Assembly: GCA_019638575.1 (NCBI GenBank) | Contig: JAHBTN010000021.1 | Span: forward strand, 1 to 62,872 | Direction of reading: 5' to 3' | Length of the DNA: 62,872 nt | From: Ferruginibacter sp. | Lineage (GTDB): Bacteria; Bacteroidota; Bacteroidia; Chitinophagales; Chitinophagaceae | In this document: in pieces, positions 35,697-43,903 of the stretch | Position numbering within the stretch: position 1 is the first letter of the stretch | How the letters are laid out: the number at the start of each line of letters is the position of its first letter | Notes under the pieces: model-generated | The model's input: the letters and a program-made list of their open reading frames with translations, nothing else | Told to the model about the DNA's origin: nothing | Database searches by the model: none | Made by a program: the position numbers and the translations under genes

Positions 35697-37436
35697 ATGG
35701 ATACAAAGAACATTTTTTCCGAATCGGGTATTTTGATAACCATCTTTCTTATTGCCATACCTATCATTGTTGCATCGCTGATTTTTATTGCAAAATCATT
35801 TTCGGTCATCAACAGGTACCAGAAAAGAAAAGAATTAAAAAAGTTTAACGAAAAGCTAAAGAGTTTAACTCCTGCTGAAATTGAAAAACTTGAACTACGC
35901 AAAAAAGAACTGGAGTTTTCATTAACCAATAATGAATTATCGGGCAATGCAACAGTAAAAGACAGCCGTGGATTGATTGATAAGATTACAAACTCCGAAG
36001 ACCTCAACTTTATTTCTATTAAAAAGAAAAGTCAGCCCAGGCCATTTATTGAACCCGATTTAACCAAACTGGTATTATGGTATTTGGCATGTGCGGTTTT
36101 TTGGTTGTTGTTTGGTACCACCGTTGGCGAATACCTGGGAATAAAATTTGCTGCGCCCGATGTGGAGCATCTTAGCTGGTTAAGTTTTGGAAGATTGCGC
36201 CCGGTGCATACCAATGCAGTGTTTTGGGGCTGGGCATCGCTGGGTATGATGGGGCTTGGATATTACGTGGTGCCACGGGTTAGCAATGTACCGGTAGCAA
36301 GTATTAAACAAGGTTACCGTTCGCTTATATTGATAAATGCATCTGTTATATTGGGCAGTATTTTCTTAATGGCAGGTATCAACAATGGCGGCGGCGAGTA
36401 CAGGGAATATATATGGCCGGTGATGGCATTGTTTGGTATTGGTGTATTATTGTCGCTTATTAATTTTTATAAAACAATTGCCAACAGGGCTACAAAAGAA
36501 ATTTATGTTTCTAACTGGTATATTGTTTCGGCTATGATGTATGTGCTGGTAATTGCCTTTGTGGCCTATTGGCCTACCTGGCAAAACGGCCTTGGCGAAA
36601 CCATTGTACAAGGTTATTATATGCACCAGGGCGTGGGTATGTGGTTCATGCTTTTTAGCCTGGGCCTTATGTATTATTTTTTACCACAGCAGCTTAACAA
36701 ACCAATCTATTCGTACAGCCTGGGTATCCTTGCATTTTGGACTCAGATTCTTTTTTATACTTTAATAGGCTCACACCATTTTATTTTTAGTGCAATACCA
36801 TGGTGGCTGCAAACAGTAGCTATTGTGGGCAGCGTGGGTATGGTAATTCCGGTTGTGGCAGGTACCACCAATTTTTTAATGACGTTTAAGGGTGCCTGGC
36901 ACAAACTATCTAGCAGCTATACACTTCCGTTTTATCTTATTGGCATCATCTTTTATTTTACCGGATCGCTGCAAGGTACGGCCGAAGCATTCAGGTTTAC
37001 AAACCTGGTATGGCACTTTACCGATTTCACCGTAGCACATTCGCATCTTACCATGTATGGTATCATCAGCTTTATGCTGTGGGCATTTATTTACACGATA
37101 GTGCCAAGGCTTACGGGTAAAGAACCGCCGCAGATTACAGTGGGTGCACATTTTTGGCTGGCGCTGATAGGCCTTTTGTTTTATACGGTACCATTAATGA
37201 TTGGCGCTACACTTAAAGGAATGATGTGGATGAATGGCAAACCATTTATTGATAGTGTACAAATGATGGCGCCTTACTGGTTATGGCGTGCCATTGGTGG
37301 TACACTGATGTGGATATCGCACATTGTATTTGCCTATAACTTTTATATTATGGTAAGCAGGAAAGATGAGATTGTGATTCCTGAAACAGCGCCTGAAATA
37401 TTAAAAGCAAAAGAACTTTTAGAAAAAGAAGCATAA
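35697..37436 (+). CDS. cbb3-like heme-copper oxidase subunit I, possible NO reductase
   Basis: The catalytic subunit of a C-family heme-copper enzyme. Residues 1-100 add a membrane helix and a charged helical linker not found in ordinary CcoN. The core keeps RPVHTNAVFWGW, the CuB histidine in YYMHQGVG, the Tyr and two His in FYTLIGSHH, and WHFTDFTVAHSH with heme ligands. By eye, Gln426 (SLQGTAEAF) replaces the Glu of the FEGPM segment of CcoN. The kept Tyr points to O2 reduction; the neighbours (truncated globin, RIC, Rrf2) point to NO. It is 579 aa. Confidence 0.85.
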   Translation: MDTKNIFSESGILITIFLIAIPIIVASLIFIAKSFSVINRYQKRKELKKFNEKLKSLTPAEIEKLELRKKELEFSLTNNELSGNATVKDSRGLIDKITNSEDLNFISIKKKSQPRPFIEPDLTKLVLWYLACAVFWLLFGTTVGEYLGIKFAAPDVEHLSWLSFGRLRPVHTNAVFWGWASLGMMGLGYYVVPRVSNVPVASIKQGYRSLILINASVILGSIFLMAGINNGGGEYREYIWPVMALFGIGVLLSLINFYKTIANRATKEIYVSNWYIVSAMMYVLVIAFVAYWPTWQNGLGETIVQGYYMHQGVGMWFMLFSLGLMYYFLPQQLNKPIYSYSLGILAFWTQILFYTLIGSHHFIFSAIPWWLQTVAIVGSVGMVIPVVAGTTNFLMTFKGAWHKLSSSYTLPFYLIGIIFYFTGSLQGTAEAFRFTNLVWHFTDFTVAHSHLTMYGIISFMLWAFIYTIVPRLTGKEPPQITVGAHFWLALIGLLFYTVPLMIGATLKGMMWMNGKPFIDSVQMMAPYWLWRAIGGTLMWISHIVFAYNFYIMVSRKDEIVIPETAPEILKAKELLEKEA

Positions 37437-37454
37437 CAAATAAAATAAGTTACA

Positions 37455-38459
37455 ATGGATTTTTTTGATAATCATAAGAAATTATTCCGCTCTGCATTTT
37501 TACTTTTTGTGGGGTTAACATTAGTGGTAGCCATCATGCCCGCCATCAACAACCAAAAAAATAATGCAGCATTGCCCAATGCGGTTCCGCTTAGCGCAGA
37601 TGCTGCTGCCGGAAAAAATATTTTTATTGCCAACGGTTGTGTAGCCTGTCATACTCAACAGGTACGCAATGTAGATATGGACAGGATGTGGGGCAGCAGG
37701 CCAAGCATTGCTGCAGATTATGCCGATAATAAACGCCTTGATATTTGGCGCAATACGGCAACACTCATGGGCTCCGAACGCACCGGCCCCGACCTTACCA
37801 ATATCGGCAGCCGCCAGCCAAGCGTTGCCTGGAACTTATTACACCTTTACCAGCCACGGGCTGTAGTAGAGCAATCCATCATGCCTGCATATCCCTGGCT
37901 GTTTATTGTAAAAGATTCGGTTTCAAAAGGCGAAACAGAAGTGATTGTACCTGATAAATTCCGCAAAGGCATAACCGGTAAAATTGTTGCCAGTAAAGAA
38001 GCATTGCAATTGGTGGCTTACCTGCAAAGTTTAAAACAAACCAAACTGCCCGATGGTAAAGAAACACCGGGATTTTTATATAAGAAAGAAGTTAAAGCGG
38101 CTGCGGCTGCAAATGCAAAAGGCGGTTTGCCCGATGGTAATGTACTATATGCCGCCAATTGCCAAAGCTGCCACCAGCCTAATGGAGAAGGATTAAAAGG
38201 CGCTTTCCCGCCATTGAAGGGTAGCCCCATAGTAAACGGCGATGACCTTGAATTGTATGTAAACATCATTATGAAAGGCTATGACGCCAGGGCAGAATAT
38301 GCCGTGATGAATGCAGTAGGACTTGATAATAATTTATCGGCCGAAGATATTACTGCCATCATCAACCATGAAAGAACAAGCTGGGGCAATAATGCAAAAC
38401 CTGTAACACTCGAAGAAGTGAAGAAGATTTATGACTTTATCAAACTCACCGGAAAATAA
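37455..38459 (+). CDS. Membrane-anchored two-heme cytochrome c (CcoO/CcoP-like)
   Basis: An electron-input subunit for the heme-copper enzyme. A single membrane helix at about 12-30 is followed by heme-binding CVACH (62-66) and, in a second cytochrome c domain, CQSCH (236-240). The first domain resembles CcoO: MWGSRPS, SERTGPDLTNIGSRQ and IMPAYPWL, with Met as the likely axial ligand. The second resembles class I cytochrome c. One polypeptide may therefore replace both CcoO and CcoP. It is 334 aa and starts 18 nt after subunit I. Confidence 0.85.
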   Translation: MDFFDNHKKLFRSAFLLFVGLTLVVAIMPAINNQKNNAALPNAVPLSADAAAGKNIFIANGCVACHTQQVRNVDMDRMWGSRPSIAADYADNKRLDIWRNTATLMGSERTGPDLTNIGSRQPSVAWNLLHLYQPRAVVEQSIMPAYPWLFIVKDSVSKGETEVIVPDKFRKGITGKIVASKEALQLVAYLQSLKQTKLPDGKETPGFLYKKEVKAAAAANAKGGLPDGNVLYAANCQSCHQPNGEGLKGAFPPLKGSPIVNGDDLELYVNIIMKGYDARAEYAVMNAVGLDNNLSAEDITAIINHERTSWGNNAKPVTLEEVKKIYDFIKLTGK

Positions 38460-38465
38460 ATATTT

Positions 38466-38729
38466 ATGAAAAAGAAATATGCAGCCACTTTATTGCTTTT
38501 AACCATTATTGAAATGGTACAAGCCTGCCCGGTTTGCGAAAAACAGCAGCCAGCCATCACCCGTGGTATTACGCATGGCGCCGGCCCGCAAAGTAATTGG
38601 GATTGGATAATTGTTACGGTTATATCTATCATTACCCTGGCTACTTTATTTTATTCGGTAAAGTTTCTTGTAAAGCCCGGAGAAAAAAACAGCAACCACA
38701 TTAAAAACAGTATTTTAAATTTTAACTAA
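38466..38729 (+). CDS. Small membrane protein with CPVC motif, unknown function
   Basis: An 87-aa protein I do not recognise as a named family. It has a signal-like N-terminus (KYAATLLLLTIIEMVQA), then CPVCEKQQP, and one membrane helix at about 46-68 (WIIVTVISIITLATLFYSV). The CXXC after the signal would lie outside the membrane and could bind metal or do thiol chemistry. It starts 6 nt after the cytochrome gene and ends 1 nt before the next gene, so it is clearly part of the operon, perhaps as an assembly factor or accessory subunit. Confidence 0.7.
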   Translation: MKKKYAATLLLLTIIEMVQACPVCEKQQPAITRGITHGAGPQSNWDWIIVTVISIITLATLFYSVKFLVKPGEKNSNHIKNSILNFN

Positions 38730-38730
38730 C

Positions 38731-39135
38731 ATGAGTGAAGAAAAAAGCAAAGTGTTTTTATTTGTTGATGATGACCAGCAACCTGTTGCAGAACTAACTA
38801 CACCTGTTCAGTTTGAACTGGATACCCGTAAACTCACCGATGGTGAACACACACTTAAAATTGTAAGCAAATCTCCCACAGGCAGGGAAGGGATAAGAAA
38901 GATAAAATTTTTTGTACGTAATGGCCCCGCTATTGCTGTGGAAGGATTGCAGGATAATGAAGTGATTGACGGTGTGCTGCCCATTATGATAAATGCATAC
39001 GATAAGGGCAACCAGAAAAAATTTATCATTACCGGTAGCGAAACACCACAAAGCGTACCAAGCTGGCTATGGATATTGCTGATAGCATTTTTAGGCTGGG
39101 CTATTTTTTACAGTATATCAAACTTCAGCCTTTAA
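38731..39135 (+). CDS. Ig-like, tail-anchored protein, unknown function
   Basis: A 134-aa protein with a beta-rich domain (about 5-100) resembling an immunoglobulin-type or Big fold (PVQFELDTRKLTDGEHTLKI) and one C-terminal helix at about 112-130 (WLWILLIAFLGWAIFYSI). There is no signal peptide, so the orientation is uncertain. It lies in the middle of the oxidase operon and may be a structural subunit. I do not know a characterised homologue. Confidence 0.65.
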   Translation: MSEEKSKVFLFVDDDQQPVAELTTPVQFELDTRKLTDGEHTLKIVSKSPTGREGIRKIKFFVRNGPAIAVEGLQDNEVIDGVLPIMINAYDKGNQKKFIITGSETPQSVPSWLWILLIAFLGWAIFYSISNFSL

Positions 39136-39150
39136 CCCACCCGTTACAAT

Positions 39151-39540
39151 ATGAAAAAAGATATTCAAACCCTTGATGATATTAAATTGCTGGTTGATAG
39201 TTTTTACAGCAAAGTGCGGGAAGACGAACTGATTGGACATATTTTTAACAACAGGATACAAGACAGGTGGCCGGCGCATCTTGAAAAGATGTACCGCTTT
39301 TGGCAAACAGTTTTATTGGAAGAGCATACTTATTATGGCAGCCCGTTTTTGCCACATGCAAAGTTGCCTGTAGAAAAAGAACATTTTGACCGATGGCTGA
39401 AATTGTTTTACGAAACTGCCGACGGATTATTTGCAGGCGCTAAAACCGACAGGGCCAAATGGCAGGGCGAAAGAATGGCTGTGATGTTTCAATCAAAGAT
39501 TGAATACTACAAAAATAATTCGGCAACACCGTTGATATGA
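39151..39540 (+). CDS. Group III truncated haemoglobin
   Basis: A 129-aa globin. FYSKVREDELIGHIFNNRI, the YRFWQTVLLEE segment, GSPFLPHAKLPV and EHFDRWLKLFYET are typical of trHb3 proteins; the His of EHFDRWL is the expected proximal ligand. Such globins are linked to NO or low-oxygen physiology. It is 15 nt downstream of the Ig-like gene and 35 nt upstream of the RIC gene, supporting a nitrosative-stress role for the operon. Confidence 0.9.
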   Translation: MKKDIQTLDDIKLLVDSFYSKVREDELIGHIFNNRIQDRWPAHLEKMYRFWQTVLLEEHTYYGSPFLPHAKLPVEKEHFDRWLKLFYETADGLFAGAKTDRAKWQGERMAVMFQSKIEYYKNNSATPLI

Positions 39541-39575
39541 AAGCTCTTTTTTAAGACCTTTTAAAATTACCTATC

Positions 39576-40292
39576 ATGAGCATTACAAACGATAGCATTG
39601 TGGGCCAACTAACAGCACAGGATTACCGCACTGCCTCTGTATTCAAAAAATATGGAATTGATTTTTGCTGCAATGGTAACAGGAGCTTGCAAAATGTTTG
39701 CCTTGATAAAAATATCATGCCCGAAAAAATTATTGAAGAGTTGCAGGCAACTATAAATAAAAAAGATGATACAGTGATTGATTTTAAATCGTGGCCGGCC
39801 GATTTGCTGGCAGATTATATCGAAAAGAAACACCATCATTATATCAAAAGCAAAGCTGCAGAAATAAAACCATACCTGCATAAAATTTGCAAAGTGCATG
39901 GCAGCCTGCACCCCGAACTGTATGAAATTGAAAAACATTTTATCGCTGCCATTGATGAACTTACCACTCACATGCAAAAAGAAGAAAAAACAATATTTCC
40001 TTTTGTACGCAATATGGTACATGAAAAAGAGAAATACAGGCCCACAGGTTTAGGCTCGGTGCAAAACCCAATTGATGAAATGATGCACGAACATGATGTT
40101 GAAGGCGAACGGTTCAGGGAGATTGAAAAACTGAGCAATCGTTATACGCCACCGCAGGGCGCCTGCAACACATACCGCATCACATTTGCATTGTTAAAAG
40201 AGTTTGAAGATGACCTGCACCTGCACATCCACCTCGAAAACAATATTTTGTTCCCCAATGCCATTGCACTGGAGAAAAAATTTGCCAATTAA
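39576..40292 (+). CDS. ric: Iron-sulfur cluster repair di-iron protein (RIC/ScdA/YtfE)
   Basis: It helps rebuild Fe-S clusters damaged by NO or oxidants. The N-terminal ScdA domain has the FKKYGIDFCCNGN motif. The hemerythrin-like C-terminal domain supplies His and Glu ligands in HHHYIKSKAAEI, HMQKEEKTIFPF, MMHEHDVEGERF and LHIHLENNILFP. At 238 aa it is full length. It lies in one transcriptional run with the globin and ferredoxin genes. Confidence 0.92.
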   Translation: MSITNDSIVGQLTAQDYRTASVFKKYGIDFCCNGNRSLQNVCLDKNIMPEKIIEELQATINKKDDTVIDFKSWPADLLADYIEKKHHHYIKSKAAEIKPYLHKICKVHGSLHPELYEIEKHFIAAIDELTTHMQKEEKTIFPFVRNMVHEKEKYRPTGLGSVQNPIDEMMHEHDVEGERFREIEKLSNRYTPPQGACNTYRITFALLKEFEDDLHLHIHLENNILFPNAIALEKKFAN

Positions 40293-40298
40293 TTTACG

Positions 40299-40625
40299 TT
40301 GCAACAAAAAGATATAAGTATTACGGTTTTAATTGATGAAGACAGGTATGAATTACATACCTATGAAAGAGAGTACCGTAATGTAATGGTGCTGATACAG
40401 GATAATCTTTGTCCCGATGATTTTGGTGAATGTGGCGGGCAAGGCAGGTGTTGTACCTGTTTGGCAGAAGTGCTTAATAAAAATATAGAGTTGCCTGCAC
40501 CACATGGTAATGAAGCAGCCACCCTGGCAAAACATCATGTAACCGGTACTTCAAAGCGATTATCCTGCCACCTGTTGATAGATAAGAAACTCAATGGCCT
40601 TGTAATTAAATTATGCAGGGAATAG
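40299..40625 (+). CDS. 2Fe-2S ferredoxin, adrenodoxin-type spacing
   Basis: A small electron carrier. Cys45, Cys51, Cys54 and Cys90 give a CX5CX2CX35C pattern, as in E. coli Fdx. An extra Cys52 follows Cys51. The start is TTG at 40299, 6 nt after the RIC gene; it is the last gene of the operon. It could supply electrons to the globin, to the RIC protein or to cluster repair, though the partner is unknown. It is 108 aa. Confidence 0.85.
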   Translation: MQQKDISITVLIDEDRYELHTYEREYRNVMVLIQDNLCPDDFGECGGQGRCCTCLAEVLNKNIELPAPHGNEAATLAKHHVTGTSKRLSCHLLIDKKLNGLVIKLCRE

Positions 40626-40637
40626 CATAAAAATTGA

Positions 40638-40675
40638 AGCCTTATTTTTTTTGATGCACAATAAATTTTAAGGCT
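40638..40675. terminator. Possible bidirectional terminator hairpin
   Basis: AGCCTTA (40638-40644) and TAAGGCT (40669-40675) form a 7-bp stem between the convergent ferredoxin and miaA genes, with an AT-rich loop that includes an eight-T run. The loop is long (24 nt) and the right arm lies inside the 3' end of miaA, so the call is tentative. Confidence 0.3.
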
Positions 40676-41600
40676 GCAGTTTATTGTTTATTTGCTCCAA
40701 TACTTTTTCAAACACAGGTGCACACCAAACTACTTCTTCATCTTTCTTAAACCATGTCATTTGCCGTTTGGCATATTGGCGGGTATTTATTTTGATGATT
40801 TCAATGGCATCATCAAGCGAAAGGTCGCCTATAAGATGGCCAAATAACTCACGGTAACCTACGGTTTGCAGTGCATTTAATTTTTTAAATGCTTGCAGGC
40901 TTTTCACTTCATCCAGCAAACCTGCATCCATCATGGCATTTACACGGTTGTTGATTTGTTTATGCAGCTGTTCTTTGGGTAGTTCCAAGCCAATTTTGAT
41001 GATATTGAAATTACGGGGCTTCCTTTTGTTTGTTTGAAACTCGGTGATAGACCTGCCGGTAGATAGCTTTACTTCAAGCGCCCTCATCAGTCTTTGTGGG
41101 TTTTTTATTTCGCCGCTGCCAAAATAAACAGGATCGTTTTTTTCTACTTCTTTCTGCAGCCAGTCAAGCCCTTCCCATTCATAATCGGCAATAATTTTTT
41201 CTCTTATTGCAGTGTCAATTTCGGGTATTTCGCTGATGCCAAAATCAAAAGCTTTTATATACAAGCCGGTACCACCCACCATTACGGCTACATCAGCTTC
41301 TTTAAAAATTTCATTTACTTTTTGCAGTGCATATTGTTCAAATATTCGTGCATTCATTTCTTGCTGTATAGAATGTGAGCTGATGAAAAAATGTTCAACC
41401 TGTTTTAATTCATCAGCAGTAGGTTTGGCTACACCAATATTTAGTTCTTTAAAACACTGCCTGCTATCGGCCGAAATTATTTTTGTTTTGAAATGAAGGG
41501 CTGTTTGTATGGCCAGCGATGTTTTGCCAACTGCTGTTGGCCCTACAATTAAAATACAGGTTTTATTGCCTGCATGGGTATGCATTTTTTTGAGAGGCAT
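40668..41600 (-). CDS. miaA: tRNA dimethylallyltransferase
   Basis: It adds a dimethylallyl group to A37 of tRNAs reading UNN codons. The P-loop GPTAVGKTS is at 20-28, the DSR motif (Asp45-Arg47) follows in IISADSRQC, and VGGTGLYIKAFDFG and QKRQMTWFKK-like segments (here AKRQMTWFK) are family signatures. At 310 aa it is of normal length. It is convergent with the ferredoxin gene and begins a minus-strand group. Confidence 0.95.
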   Translation of the reverse strand: MPLKKMHTHAGNKTCILIVGPTAVGKTSLAIQTALHFKTKIISADSRQCFKELNIGVAKPTADELKQVEHFFISSHSIQQEMNARIFEQYALQKVNEIFKEADVAVMVGGTGLYIKAFDFGISEIPEIDTAIREKIIADYEWEGLDWLQKEVEKNDPVYFGSGEIKNPQRLMRALEVKLSTGRSITEFQTNKRKPRNFNIIKIGLELPKEQLHKQINNRVNAMMDAGLLDEVKSLQAFKKLNALQTVGYRELFGHLIGDLSLDDAIEIIKINTRQYAKRQMTWFKKDEEVVWCAPVFEKVLEQINNKLQP

Positions 41601-41665
41601 AATCTGTTGAGCTTGTAAAGAGCTCTTTTAAAAAATAATACTATCAATTAAAGCCAAAGTGGTTT

Positions 41666-42235
41666 TTAATAACCATCATTAGCTTCATCTTTTGCCGATT
41701 CTTCTTCACCATCTTCTTCCATTTCATCACCTTCGGTGCCAAAGCCGTCAGTTAAGGCATCAGGTTTTAAATCGTATTTTTCTTCCATCTCTGCAAGGCG
41801 GCTGTCAACAAGGCCCTTGGTGCCATATTGCGAAGGCGCTATTCCTTCGGTACGTATGCAACAGGGATAAATAAGCGTTGAATCTTCTTCCTTATCAATT
41901 TGTATCAGTTCCACCATAAAATGCCAAAACTTGTTAAAATCGTATTCGAAAATAAATTTCTGGTTTGGATTATTTATTTCGGAACCTATTGTTGTGTTGG
42001 CCATAATTAAAGGGTCTACCTTATACTCTTTGTCATATTTTTCTATTGAAATTTCACGGCCACGCAACCAGTTATCGTTACTGCGGTAAAATGTTGCTTT
42101 GTGTTTCGAATCAAATTCGAATGATTTTAAAATACAACTGTGCAAATCAAAAAAGTTTTGTGTATGACGGATGGCAACGTCCCTGTAAACGCTGTCATCA
42201 TCTTCCCAGTAAATTCTAAATCGTAATATAGCCAT
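41666..42235 (-). CDS. pRiA4b ORF-3-like / IS1096 passenger-like protein
   Basis: A 189-aa protein of the plasmid pRiA4b ORF-3-like family, sometimes labelled IS1096 TnpR passenger. AILRFRIYWEDDDSVYRDV followed by FFDLHSCILKSFEFDSKHKATFY is the recognisable core. The last 40 residues are highly acidic (EGDEMEEDGEEE). No transposon ends or transposase lie nearby, so this is an ordinary chromosomal copy. Its function is unknown. Confidence 0.75.
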   Translation of the reverse strand: MAILRFRIYWEDDDSVYRDVAIRHTQNFFDLHSCILKSFEFDSKHKATFYRSNDNWLRGREISIEKYDKEYKVDPLIMANTTIGSEINNPNQKFIFEYDFNKFWHFMVELIQIDKEEDSTLIYPCCIRTEGIAPSQYGTKGLVDSRLAEMEEKYDLKPDALTDGFGTEGDEMEEDGEEESAKDEANDGY

Positions 42236-42349
42236 GCGGTAAAAGTAAGATTTTATAATTATTTATCGAAAGTATAATGCTGAAGTGGCCATTGCTTTAA
42301 CATTTTTTGTACACCGGTTTTATTAATCCAAAAAGTATGGCAGCATATT

Positions 42350-43762
42350 TTACTTTGTTATTCCCATCTCCTTTGCTTTAGCCATCATATATGCATAGGC
42401 TGCCCTGTAATCGTTAGGTATAATACCATCCAGTATGGCTTCCCTGATTACATTTTTTAAATCGCCAACGGTACGGCTTGGTGGCAGTTTAAATGTTTCC
42501 ATTATTATCTCGCCTGTAATGGGAGGTTGCCAGTTACGTAAATGGTCTTTAGCTTCTACCTCGGCACAGCGTTTTTTTACCATTTCAAAATTTTCGAGGT
42601 ACCGTTTTACTTTTAATTTGTTTTTTGAAGTGATATCGGCAGCACACAAAGTCATCAGGGCATCAATATCTTCGCCGGCATCAAACAATAACCTTCGTAT
42701 AGCGCTGTCGGTTATATTTTCTTTGGTAAGGCTAATGGGCCGCAGGTGAAGTTCAACCATCTTCCTCACAAATTTCATTTTTTCGTTTTGCGGTAATTTT
42801 AATTGGGCAAATATTTTTGGTACCATTCGGCCCCCCACCACTTCATGCCCGTGAAATGTCCAGCCATGGCCTTCTTCAAATTTTTTTGTAACCGGTTTTG
42901 CTATATCGTGCAATACGGCTGCCCATCGCAACCAAATGTCGTTTGTATGTGCTGCAATATTATCCACCACTTGTATGGTGTGATAAAAATTATCCTTGTG
43001 GCCATGCCCCTCAATATATTCGGCGCCGGCCAAATCGGCCATCTGCGGAAAAATAATTTTTAATAGGCCACTTTTATATAACAAATCAAAACCGACGGAA
43101 GGTTTGGGGCACATTAATATCTTGTTCAGTTCATCGGCAATGCGTTCGCCGCTTACAATCTTTATTCGGCCTGCATTTTCTTTTATGGCTGTAAAAGTTT
43201 CGGCGTTGATTGTAAAATGCAGTTGCGATGCAAAACGGATGGCCCTCATCATACGCAAGGGATCATCACTGAAAGTTTGTGCAGGTGCCAGCGGCGTTTG
43301 TATATTCTTATTGGCAAGGTCTTGTATGCCGTTGAAAGGGTCTATCAATTCGCCATAGTCATCTTTATTTAAACTGATAGCCATTGCATTGATGGTAAAA
43401 TCACGGCGGTTTTGATCATCTTCAATGGTGCCGGGTTCTACTTCGGGCTTACGGCTGTTATGCTTATAGCTTTCTTTTCGGGCGCCTACAAATTCAATTT
43501 CAAGTCCACCCGTTTTTAGCTGGGCAGTACCAAAATTTTTAAAAAAATTTACTTCGGGTATTGGATTAAATTTTTCTGCAACTCGGCCGGCCAATGCAAT
43601 GCCATCTCCCATACATACAATATCCATGTCTTTTGTTGGCCTGCCAAGTATTTTATCTCTTACAAAACCTCCAATCAAATAACATGACATACCCAATTCC
43701 TTTGCTGAGTGTGCAATTATTTTTAAAATTTCCAGCTCTTTATCGTTACATTTTATAAACAT
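42350..43762 (-). CDS. CCA tRNA nucleotidyltransferase with HD domain
   Basis: A class II nucleotidyltransferase that adds or repairs the 3'-CCA of t[25 protein letters not shown] holds the GG motif and catalytic DxD (45-47). [15 protein letters not shown] and [10 protein letters not shown] are family motifs. An HD phosphohydrolase-like domain follows ([21 protein letters not shown]). It is 470 aa. In Bacteroidota this protein is the standard CCA enzyme; poly(A) polymerase is the alternative. Confidence 0.92.
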   Translation of the reverse strand: MFIKCNDKELEILKIIAHSAKELGMSCYLIGGFVRDKILGRPTKDMDIVCMGDGIALAGRVAEKFNPIPEVNFFKNFGTAQLKTGGLEIEFVGARKESYKHNSRKPEVEPGTIEDDQNRRDFTINAMAISLNKDDYGELIDPFNGIQDLANKNIQTPLAPAQTFSDDPLRMMRAIRFASQLHFTINAETFTAIKENAGRIKIVSGERIADELNKILMCPKPSVGFDLLYKSGLLKIIFPQMADLAGAEYIEGHGHKDNFYHTIQVVDNIAAHTNDIWLRWAAVLHDIAKPVTKKFEEGHGWTFHGHEVVGGRMVPKIFAQLKLPQNEKMKFVRKMVELHLRPISLTKENITDSAIRRLLFDAGEDIDALMTLCAADITSKNKLKVKRYLENFEMVKKRCAEVEAKDHLRNWQPPITGEIIMETFKLPPSRTVGDLKNVIREAILDGIIPNDYRAAYAYMMAKAKEMGITK

Positions 43763-43824
43763 TGCAGCAAAATTAGGTATGTATTAGTTAATAAATTAAA
43801 TGGCTACAATACTTCGGCATTAAT

Positions 43825-43893
43825 ATTGACTAAGTATACATTCGCATAAAAACAACTAACTGTTGTATGTTTTTTGACAAATTGACTAAATAT
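43825..43893 (+). promoter_or_regulatory. Direct repeats upstream of lon
   Basis: ATTGACTAAGTAT (43825-43837) and ATTGACTAAATAT (43881-43893) match at 12 of 13 positions and are 56 nt apart. Between them is a small dyad, ACAAC-TAACT-GTTGT (43852-43866). The second repeat ends 10 nt before the lon start. This could be the binding site of a stress regulator; no TAnnTTTG box is clear here. Confidence 0.35.
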
Positions 43894-43903
43894 GTAGAAA
43901 ATT

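Noticed and set aside
35255-36007. 250-aa minus-strand ORF
   Set aside because: It lies antisense to the Rrf2 regulator and the start of the oxidase gene, both strongly supported; its serine- and phenylalanine-rich composition is typical of an antisense frame.
41666-42235. A transposon indicated by the IS1096 passenger-like protein
   Set aside because: No transposase, terminal repeats or target duplication nearby; the family is commonly chromosomal in Bacteroidota.
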